This document shows positions 57,452-64,000 of a stretch of DNA of 64,000 nucleotides, one piece after another (the first letter of the stretch is position 1; every line of letters starts with the position of its first letter). A model generated the notes under the pieces. The model made no database searches and had not been told where the DNA came from. It saw only the letters and a list, made by a program, of their open reading frames with translations. A program made the position numbers and the translations under genes. Origin of the DNA: Oceanospirillales bacterium (GTDB taxonomy: Bacteria > Pseudomonadota > Gammaproteobacteria > Pseudomonadales > Balneatricaceae). The stretch is taken from assembly GCA_018223185.1 (NCBI GenBank), contig JAAEYW010000010.1, positions 1 to 64,000 of the forward strand. Direction: 5' to 3'.

Positions 57452-59200
57452 ATGCCGCATCGTTTACATCTGCACAGCATTAAGCCTTTCAGCGCACTGC
57501 GTGAAACCTTTAAGGAAGGCTACAATCTGACCTCCCTTTACCGGGATCTGATGGCTGGCATCACAGTTGGCATAATAGCCATCCCTCTGTCGATGGCGCT
57601 GGCTATCGCCAGCGGCGTGCCCCCACAGTATGGCCTGTATACCGCGATTATCGCCGGAATTCTTATCCCGCTGACCGGCGGCTCCCGCTATAGCATATCG
57701 GGCCCCACCGCAGCATTTGTCGTCATTCTGTATCCGGTTGCCCAACAGTTCGGACTGAGCGGCCTGCTGATAGCATCACTGATGGCCGGTATAATGATGG
57801 TTATTATGGCGCTGAGCCGCTTAGGGCGCCTGATTGAATATATACCGGAACCTGTTACGCTGGGTTTTACATCGGGTATCGCGGTTGTTATTGCCACCCT
57901 GCAGATGAAAGATTTTCTTGGCCTCAATCTGGAGGATATGCCAGAAAGGTATGTTGATAAGGTATTGGCACTTATCAATGCGATACCAACCCTGGTGCCA
58001 TCAGAGTTTGCCATTGGCGCAACAACATTAGCGGTATTAATTTTGTGGCCCCGGCTGCGCATACCGGTTCCCGGACACCTGCCAGCTGTCGCCGTCGGAG
58101 TGGCGCTGTCACTGGTGCTGACAGCTACAGGCTTTGATATCCAGACTATCGGCTCTCGCTTTAGCTATGAACTGCTCGATGGCACAGTCGGACAGGGCAT
58201 TCCACCGGCACTCCCCGAGTTCAACTGGCCATGGATGCAACCGGGCCCGGATGGGAAACCAATCGACTGGGATTTCCATAAACTGACCGCGCTGATTCCA
58301 ATCGCCTTCTCAATCGCCATGCTGGGGGCGATTGAGTCATTGCTCTGCGCCGTAGTGCTGGATGGTATGAGTGGCAAGCGTCATCACTCCAACGTCGAAC
58401 TGTTGGGTCAGGGCGTTGGCAATCTGGTGACCCCCTGGTTTGGCGGAATTACCGCAACAGCAGCCATCGCCCGCTCAGCGGCGAATTACCGCGCCGGAGC
58501 TCAGTCACCTCTGGCGGCAGTCATACATGGTCTGGTGGTGCTTGCCAGCCTGCTGATACTAGCGCCATGGCTGGCCTATATACCGATGGCCTCTATGGCA
58601 GCAATGCTGCTGATGGTTGCCTGGAATATGAGTGAGGCGCCAAAGGTGATGGAGCTTCTGAAAAAAGCCCCTTCCGGTGATATTCTGGTATTGCTGACCT
58701 GTTTCTCTCTGACCGTAATGATCGACATGGTTGTGGCAATATCCTTTGGTATTGTTCTCGCATCCCTGCTGTTTATGCGCGATATTGCCCAGATGACACG
58801 GGTAATCGAAATCAGTGATAACCGTAAACACGTTCCCGAAACCCTGCCTGCAGACTGGGGCGTCTATAAAATCAGCGGCCCTCTGTTTTTTGCGGCTGCC
58901 GACAGGATCTTCTCTGAACTATTAATGATCTCTGAGCACAAACGCTGCGTCATTCTCTATATGGATGCGGTGCCGATTTTAGATGCGGGGGGATTCTCTG
59001 CGCTGAACCATTTTCTCGAAGCAAAATTAAACACAGGCAGCTTTGTAATTATCGCCGACCTGCAATTCCAGCCCCTTAAAAATATTGCAAAAGCGGGGCT
59101 GACACCGATTGAGCAGAAACTGGTCTTCACTCCGACACTTGCTGAAGCGATAAGCGTTGCCGGCAGTAAAGTAATTAACAATAACGCCACGACCCATTAA
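57452..59200 (+). CDS. SulP family inorganic anion transporter
   Basis: A 582-residue SulP protein: about 11-14 membrane helices (residues about 25-430) with IPLSMALAIASGVPPQYGLYTAIIAG and GGSRYSISGPTAAFVVILY (both in conserved stretches), then a C-terminal cytoplasmic STAS domain (about 440-560, GVYKISGPLFFAAADRIFSE). Substrates in the family include sulfate, bicarbonate and C4-dicarboxylates (DauA). The sequence does not settle which. It stands alone, after a non-coding gap. Confidence 0.9.
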   Translation: MPHRLHLHSIKPFSALRETFKEGYNLTSLYRDLMAGITVGIIAIPLSMALAIASGVPPQYGLYTAIIAGILIPLTGGSRYSISGPTAAFVVILYPVAQQFGLSGLLIASLMAGIMMVIMALSRLGRLIEYIPEPVTLGFTSGIAVVIATLQMKDFLGLNLEDMPERYVDKVLALINAIPTLVPSEFAIGATTLAVLILWPRLRIPVPGHLPAVAVGVALSLVLTATGFDIQTIGSRFSYELLDGTVGQGIPPALPEFNWPWMQPGPDGKPIDWDFHKLTALIPIAFSIAMLGAIESLLCAVVLDGMSGKRHHSNVELLGQGVGNLVTPWFGGITATAAIARSAANYRAGAQSPLAAVIHGLVVLASLLILAPWLAYIPMASMAAMLLMVAWNMSEAPKVMELLKKAPSGDILVLLTCFSLTVMIDMVVAISFGIVLASLLFMRDIAQMTRVIEISDNRKHVPETLPADWGVYKISGPLFFAAADRIFSELLMISEHKRCVILYMDAVPILDAGGFSALNHFLEAKLNTGSFVIIADLQFQPLKNIAKAGLTPIEQKLVFTPTLAEAISVAGSKVINNNATTH

Positions 59201-59261
59201 CAACAGACATTCACTAAAGAAAAAGGTATTTACACGTCTGTTTTTCATAAGCCCGAATAGC

Positions 59262-59291
59262 AAAAAACCGCCAAAAATGGCGGTTTTTTTT
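59262..59291. terminator. Bidirectional terminator
   Basis: AAAAAACCGCC/GGCGGTTTTTT hairpin between the convergent transporter and dnaB genes, with A and T runs on both sides. Confidence 0.94.
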
Positions 59292-59316
59292 GAGTGGAGC
59301 TATCGGCGCACAATCC

Positions 59317-60699
59317 TTATTCATAGTCCTGATAGGCCATCGGCGCGAGGTTTTCAAACTTCGTAAACTGACCGATAAAGGCCAGACGATTACTACCTAT
59401 CGGGCCGTTACGCTGTTTACCTATGATTATCTCGGCGATGCCTTTGTCCGGGGAATCTTCGTTATAGACCTCATCCCGGTAGATAAACATGATGACGTCA
59501 GCATCCTGCTCGATCGCACCGGATTCACGCAAGTCGGAGTTGACCGGACGTTTATTAGGCCGCTGTTCCAGGGCACGGTTCAGCTGCGACAAGGCGATGA
59601 CCGGACACTCCAGCTCTTTCGCCAGCGCCTTGAGCGAGCGCGAAATCTCCGATATCTCGGCTGTACGCCCTTCGCTGTTGCCCCCTTTAATCTGCATCAA
59701 CTGAAGATAATCCACCATGATCATGGCAATATCACCATGCTCCCGAACAATACGCCGGGCCCGGTTGCGCATCTCTGTCGGACTAATACCGGCAGTATCA
59801 TCGATAAACAGAGGCTTATCCCTGAGCATATTGACAGCCGTGGTCAGGCGGGGCCAGTCATCCTCTTCAAGCTTACCGGAACGTACCCGCGTCTGGTTAA
59901 TACGCCCGAGCGAGGACAACATCCGCGTTACCAACTGATCCGCGGGCATCTCCAGACTGAACACCAGCACCGGCTTGTTCTGCGCCATCAGCGCATTTTC
60001 AACCAGGTTCATCGCAAAAGTGGTTTTACCCATCGAAGGACGGGCAGCAACAATAATCAGATCGGAAGGCTGCATCCCCCCGGTCGCTTTATCCAGCTCA
60101 TCAAAACCGGTGGTGACACCGGTCATCGCACCTTCGGAGTTAAACAGTTCATCAATCTTATCCACCGCTTTTTTCAGCAATGGATTCACCCCGACAGGAC
60201 CGCCTTCGTTGGGCCGGTCTTCTGCGATCTGAAAGATCTTCTGTTCCGCTTCACTGAGAATATCTGAACCCGGACGCCCTTCAGGCATAAAGGCACTTTC
60301 AGCGATCTCGTGAGCCACAGTGATCATCTTACGCAGCAGCGCCCGGTCACGAACGATCTCTGCATAGGCACGAATATTGGACGCACTGGGGGTATTCCGG
60401 GCCAGTTCAACCAGGTAATCCAGCCCTCCGGCAGCATCCAGATTGCCGGTACGATCCAGCTCCTCCGAGATGGTCACGACATCGATCGGCTGCATATTAT
60501 TAACCAGCTTCTCGATTGTGCGGAATATCAGCCGGTGATCGTGACGATAGAACTGATCTTCCAGCACAATCTCTGAAACCGCATCCCAGGCGTTATTATC
60601 CAGCATCAACCCGCCAAGCACTGACTGCTCAGCTTCCTGAGAGTGAGGAGGGACTTTTACACCCTCCATATCTGCTGAATTGGGATCCAGATAATCCAT
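59317..60699 (-). CDS. dnaB: Replicative DNA helicase DnaB
   Basis: A 460-residue hexameric helicase. N-terminal domain (PHSQEAEQSVLGGLML), Walker A ARPSMGKTTFAMNLV (about residue 215-229), Walker B MIMVDYLQLM, and QLNRALEQRPNKRP with the arginine finger region. It unwinds DNA ahead of the replication fork. The upstream rplI terminator suggests a separate promoter. Confidence 0.97.
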   Translation of the reverse strand: MDYLDPNSADMEGVKVPPHSQEAEQSVLGGLMLDNNAWDAVSEIVLEDQFYRHDHRLIFRTIEKLVNNMQPIDVVTISEELDRTGNLDAAGGLDYLVELARNTPSASNIRAYAEIVRDRALLRKMITVAHEIAESAFMPEGRPGSDILSEAEQKIFQIAEDRPNEGGPVGVNPLLKKAVDKIDELFNSEGAMTGVTTGFDELDKATGGMQPSDLIIVAARPSMGKTTFAMNLVENALMAQNKPVLVFSLEMPADQLVTRMLSSLGRINQTRVRSGKLEEDDWPRLTTAVNMLRDKPLFIDDTAGISPTEMRNRARRIVREHGDIAMIMVDYLQLMQIKGGNSEGRTAEISEISRSLKALAKELECPVIALSQLNRALEQRPNKRPVNSDLRESGAIEQDADVIMFIYRDEVYNEDSPDKGIAEIIIGKQRNGPIGSNRLAFIGQFTKFENLAPMAYQDYE

Positions 60700-60762
60700 A
60701 AAACCTTATACCTCGACACACAGGATACCAGCTTAATAATGCGACTGGTCTAAAACGAAAAA

Positions 60763-60799
60763 AGCACTGCGCAGTATAATACTACGCAGTGCTTCTTAA
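60763..60799 (-). terminator. Terminator of the rpsF-rpsR-rplI operon
   Basis: AAGCACTGCG/CGCAGTGCTT stem, 11-13 bp with a TA-rich loop, ending in T run on the minus strand, between rplI and dnaB. Confidence 0.94.
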
Positions 60800-60838
60800 C
60801 TCACCGTTGATCTGAAAATTTCAGATCAAAAGTAATGC

Positions 60839-61285
60839 TTACTCGCCAACAACAACGATGCCGACAGTAGCAGTTACTTCTGGGTGTAGCTGAATAGCAA
60901 CTTCGAACTCACCAGTGTGACGCAAAGCGCCTTCTGGCAGACGAACTTCGTGCTTAGCAACTTCGATACCTGAAGCTGTGATCGCATCAGCGATATCAGC
61001 AGTACCGATAGAACCAAACAGCTTGCCTTCTTCGCCCGCTTTCGCAACGATAGACAGTTCAATTTCGTTCAGCTGTGCAGCACGTGTCTGAGCAGAATTC
61101 AGCTTCTCAGATGCAGCAGATTCCAGTTCAGCACGACGTGCTTCAAATGATTCCAGATTAGCTGCAGTAGCAGGAACCGCTTTCCCAAAAGGAAGCAGGT
61201 AGTTACGACCGTAACCACGCTTAACGGTTACCTTGTCACCCAGGCTACCCAGTTTGCCAATTTTCTCGAGCAGGATAACTTCCAT
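60839..61285 (-). CDS. rplI: 50S ribosomal protein bL9
   Basis: A 148-residue bL9: N-terminal [19 protein letters not shown] and [17 protein letters not shown], a long central helix, and a C-terminal domain ending TVGIVVVGE. It binds 23S rRNA near the L1 stalk. Third gene of the rpsF-rpsR-rplI unit. Confidence 0.98.
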   Translation of the reverse strand: MEVILLEKIGKLGSLGDKVTVKRGYGRNYLLPFGKAVPATAANLESFEARRAELESAASEKLNSAQTRAAQLNEIELSIVAKAGEEGKLFGSIGTADIADAITASGIEVAKHEVRLPEGALRHTGEFEVAIQLHPEVTATVGIVVVGE

Positions 61286-61409
61286 CTCGCAAACCTCTAT
61301 TTTTACTCTCGCCTGTCGATGTCTGACATCAACAAGCTGAAACTTGTTTAATCACCTGCGCGCGTATATCTAAATAATTAGTTAAATATGCGCGACAGGT
61401 TAACCGTTA

Positions 61410-61637
61410 TTACTGGTGGCTGTCAGTGTATGGCAGCAGTGCAACGTAACGAGCACGCTTGATAGCAGTTGCCAGCTGACGCTGGTAACGAGCTTTAGTA
61501 CCAGTAATACGGCTAGGTACGATTTTACCGGTTTCAGTAATGTAACCTTTCAGGGTGTCCAGATCTTTATAATCGATCTCAGTAACGCCTTCAGCGGTAA
61601 AACGGCAGAATTTTCTACGACGGAAAAAACGAGCCAT
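61410..61637 (-). CDS. rpsR: 30S ribosomal protein bS18
   Basis: A 75-residue bS18 with the basic N-terminus [17 protein letters not shown] and the signature [20 protein letters not shown]. It pairs with bS6 on the 30S platform. The gap to rpsF is 32 bases and holds no priB, unlike enterobacteria. Confidence 0.98.
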   Translation of the reverse strand: MARFFRRRKFCRFTAEGVTEIDYKDLDTLKGYITETGKIVPSRITGTKARYQRQLATAIKRARYVALLPYTDSHQ

Positions 61638-61669
61638 GGTATATCTCCTCTAAATATAGGTTAAACCGA

Positions 61670-62116
61670 TTACTCGGCAGCAGCTTCTTCAGCAGCTGGC
61701 GCATCAGCAGCAGGAGTTTCTTCAGCAGCAGGTGCTTCAGTCCCTTCAGCAGGCTTTTCAGAACGTTCTTCGCGACGTGGACGACGCTCTTCACGGCCTT
61801 CAGCAGCTTTAATTGGAGATACTTCAGTAACCGCATCTTTACGACGAACAACCATGTTACGGATAACCGCATCGTTGTAACGGAAGATGTTAGTTAGCTC
61901 GTCCAGAGTTTCCTGAGCACATTCAACGTTCATCAGAACGTAGTGCGCTTTATGGATTTTGTTAATTGGGTAAGCCAGGTGACGACGGCCCCAATCTTCC
62001 AGACGGTGGATTTTACCTTCAGATTCTTCAATCAGCTTGGTGTAACGCTCAACCATAGCTGGAACCTGCTCACTCTGATTCGGGTGAACCAGAAAAACGA
62101 TTTCGTAATGACGCAT
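61670..62116 (-). CDS. rpsF: 30S ribosomal protein bS6
   Basis: A 148-residue bS6. The start at 62116 gives [19 protein letters not shown] behind GGAGC; a longer frame is rejected. The globular part (residues 1-100) has [21 protein letters not shown]. The C-terminal tail (about 110-148) is Glu/Pro/Ala-rich, in the range where RimK adds glutamates in relatives. It leads the operon rpsF-rpsR-rplI. Confidence 0.98.
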   Translation of the reverse strand: MRHYEIVFLVHPNQSEQVPAMVERYTKLIEESEGKIHRLEDWGRRHLAYPINKIHKAHYVLMNVECAQETLDELTNIFRYNDAVIRNMVVRRKDAVTEVSPIKAAEGREERRPRREERSEKPAEGTEAPAAEETPAADAPAAEEAAAE

Positions 62117-62290
62117 TAATTGCTCCTTACGGTTTATACAGCCTTCAGCCGCATCGAAAAACGGTAGAAAGCAAGGAGTTAGAGTTAGTTTCCTCAGAGG
62201 CATAGCCAACGGGAGGCGAAATTATACGCGAAGATCTGCAAAACACAAACATATCTACACTATTCCTGCTTCTGTTATGGCAAATCTATG

Positions 62291-62767
62291 CTATTGGGCA
62301 GAAGAGATAGACTGACTCATTTTTGCGCAAAACAATTTTTTAGTGTGTTTATCAGGATCTTTACGAATCCCGGCCCAACAACTGTTGGTATCCTCAAATT
62401 GCGTAAAACGCAGACCCTTTCGCAGATCGAACAGATACACCTTGTCGTAGAAATCATGATCATTCCACTCACTGACCTTTAAACGGGTTTTAATGCAGGT
62501 ATAACGGGGAACGATATTGGCTCCGGTACTCTGTGCCCGGATATAGTGGCGATAATAGTTTTTACCCCGCTCGGTGCCCCGTATCTGATAACGAACAAAA
62601 TCACGACACTGTTCCAGATCCTTTACCCGCTTATCTTCCAGCAGCACCACTTTGCTGATCGGCGTACCTTTATATGTAAATTCACCCAGCAGGTAGATCC
62701 CTGACTGTTCCGCAGATGTCAGCGGAGAGGCCAGCAGCATCCCCAGTAAAACTCCCTGTTTAAGCAT
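62291..62767 (-). CDS. Secreted cysteine-containing protein, unrecognised
   Basis: A 158-residue protein with a short signal peptide (LKQGVLLGMLLASPLTSA, cleavage near residue 19). The mature part has four cysteines (LEQCRDF, RYTCIKT, NSCWAG, LFCAK), suggesting two disulfides in the periplasm, and many charged and aromatic residues. No family is recognised. It is transcribed towards rpsF from the opposite side and has its own AGGAGG start signal. Confidence 0.72.
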   Translation of the reverse strand: MLKQGVLLGMLLASPLTSAEQSGIYLLGEFTYKGTPISKVVLLEDKRVKDLEQCRDFVRYQIRGTERGKNYYRHYIRAQSTGANIVPRYTCIKTRLKVSEWNDHDFYDKVYLFDLRKGLRFTQFEDTNSCWAGIRKDPDKHTKKLFCAKMSQSISSAQ

Positions 62768-62900
62768 CGTAATCCTCCTGATATAGCCAGATACAGTTGC
62801 AGGTTCAGCGTTTTTAAAAAAACAGACTAACGCATCTTAAAATTTTTTTCGCCCCCTGCACCCCTGACTATCACCGGTCGTTGAAACTTCATGACGAACG

Positions 62901-63887
62901 TCACGTTTCAGCACTAAACCGGCCACGGAACTCCCGCGGAGTCAGGCCGGTGATTTTAATAAATACTTTTCTGAAAGCACTGACATCATCATAACCGGCA
63001 TTCAGCGAGATCACCTCAACGCTGTCAGCGGAACCTTCCAGTGCTTCGCAGGCTTTACTGATCCTGAGCTGCTGAATGTACTCTTTTGGCTTATAACCGG
63101 TTGCCCGGACAAAGCGGCGGAGGAAAGTGCGCTCGGTCAAATGACTGTCCGATGCAAGCTGCTTTACGGTGACCGGATTCTGGCAATGGTTTTGCAGATG
63201 GTGCTGACTTTTCAGAATCACCCTGTCGCCATGATCAAACGGAGGCATAAAACAGCGATAATAGCGTTGCTGACGTGGTGCAGTATCAACAACCAGCCGC
63301 TTCCCCAACTGCCTCATCAAGGCGGGAGTACCAAACTGCGCCACCAGCTCCAGCCCCAGGTCCAGCCAGGCCATCAGCCCACCCGCAGTCATCAGGTCGC
63401 CATCATTAATCAGTATTTTAGTATCATCCACCTGCACCTCTGGAAACCTGGTAGCCAACGCTTCAGCCAGTATCCAGTGCGTAGTTGCCGGGCGCTGATT
63501 CAACAAGCCGGTCTGCGCCAGAAGAAAAGCCCCGGCACACACAGAACATAGCAAAGAACCGGAAGCATGCATCGTTTTAAGCCAGCGACTAAGCACCTGC
63601 TGCTCCTCGGTATAAAAACTTCCGACGAGACAGGGCGGCAAAACTATCACCTGAGGTGTCGCGGTAACAAAGGGCCTGAACCCATTATCTGCGCCCCCCT
63701 CTGAATCAGAGTGGCTGAGTTCATCGCCGTTCAATTCCGAACTGTCCAGCACCTGTACATTAAACTGCAGACCCGGTTGCTGCTCCTGGCTCAGTCGTGA
63801 GGCCATCTCAAATAGTTCACACAACCCCTCAATAGCCGACTTCATCGCCCCGGGGTACTGAATAATTAAAATACTGATATTTTTCAT
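62901..63887 (-). CDS. GlxA-type AraC family transcriptional regulator
   Basis: A 328-residue regulator: N-terminal DJ-1/PfpI-like domain (residues about 5-190, with SVCAGAFLLAQTGLL containing the nucleophile-elbow cysteine) and a C-terminal AraC helix-turn-helix pair (about 230-325, VKQLASDSHLTERTFLRRF and ISLNAGYDDVSAFRKVFIKI). The ATG at 63887 is used; a GTG lies three codons earlier. Such regulators respond to metabolites (for instance in choline or betaine catabolism). Its target genes are not visible in the window. Confidence 0.9.
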   Translation of the reverse strand: MKNISILIIQYPGAMKSAIEGLCELFEMASRLSQEQQPGLQFNVQVLDSSELNGDELSHSDSEGGADNGFRPFVTATPQVIVLPPCLVGSFYTEEQQVLSRWLKTMHASGSLLCSVCAGAFLLAQTGLLNQRPATTHWILAEALATRFPEVQVDDTKILINDGDLMTAGGLMAWLDLGLELVAQFGTPALMRQLGKRLVVDTAPRQQRYYRCFMPPFDHGDRVILKSQHHLQNHCQNPVTVKQLASDSHLTERTFLRRFVRATGYKPKEYIQQLRISKACEALEGSADSVEVISLNAGYDDVSAFRKVFIKITGLTPREFRGRFSAET

Positions 63888-64000
63888 CGCGATCACAGAT
63901 ACTGTCAGTTATTACCCGGAATATGTCAAAAACGACTCCAGTATAGGACACAGAGTCGGTGGATAATAGCCACATCAACAGACATCTATTGCAGAGGTTA

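Noticed and set aside
59290-60267. Plus-strand 325-codon frame opposite dnaB
   Set aside because: It is a shadow of dnaB, whose helicase motifs are unambiguous.

Overview
The window reads as chromosomal DNA of a free-living marine gammaproteobacterium, most likely of the Oceanospirillales (Oceanospirillaceae-like). This is inferred from the gene repertoire and gene orders (prmA-DUF3426-dusB-fis-purH-purD, prkA-yeaH-ycgB, rpsF-rpsR-rplI-dnaB without priB, slyX near rsmJ); no database search was possible. Gene density is high. There is no intact insertion sequence, no prophage and no CRISPR array.

Layout. 1-508: initiator tRNA (minus strand) beside two degenerate tRNA-like direct repeats. 509-9988: a DsbA-like thioredoxin-fold protein, a membrane-tethered cold-shock protein, slyX, rsmJ, uppP, tsaB, ubiX, mpl, fbp, ppa, and DUF808 and DUF2956 proteins. 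10040-15452: nitroreductase, LysR regulator, EamA exporter, a MoxR ATPase/VWA pair and a small secreted protein. 15531-20603 (all minus): 3-hydroxybutyryl-CoA dehydrogenase, uracil permease with uracil phosphoribosyltransferase, an orphan ParA-like ATPase and a DUF2333 protein. 20965-31307 (all plus): aroQ-accB-accC, prmA, a zinc-ribbon DUF3426 protein, dusB-fis, purH, purD and a TPR protein. 31839-36073: an amino-acid dehydrogenase/branched-chain 2-oxoacid dehydrogenase operon (leucine dehydrogenase, E1 alpha, E1 beta, E2). 36263-41022: prkA-yeaH-ycgB. 41082-46196: an accessory-looking stretch with hinT, an integron-cassette-like gene, dispersed hairpin repeats, a pta-ackA pair and two small proteins. 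46197-57284: rlmB, hemH, adk, ppc, a small membrane protein, mazG-relA, a methyltransferase, a thioesterase and a ribbon-helix-helix protein. 57452-63887: a SulP transporter, dnaB, rplI-rpsR-rpsF, a secreted cysteine-containing protein and a GlxA-type AraC regulator.

How the genes work together. Most of the window is housekeeping: murein precursor recycling (mpl, uppP), fatty acid initiation (accBC), purine synthesis (purH, purD, with ppa and adk in nucleotide balance), translation quality (tsaB, rsmJ, rlmB, dusB, ribosomal proteins), gluconeogenesis and anaplerosis (fbp, ppc), and the stringent response (relA, mazG). The catabolic operon at 31839-36073 can feed branched-chain amino acids into acyl-CoA, and pta-ackA can turn acyl-CoA into acyl phosphate and ATP. 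Two separate AAA+ ATPase plus VWA-type modules occur, MoxR/VWA and PrkA/YeaH/SpoVR.

The least explained DNA is at 41.5-42.5 kb. A single small gene lies between two attC-like structures, with a perfect 16-bp inverted repeat over its start and stop, and inverted copies of a mosaic hairpin repeat flank the whole stretch. Further members of that repeat family occur near 18.7, 44.9 and 46.15 kb.
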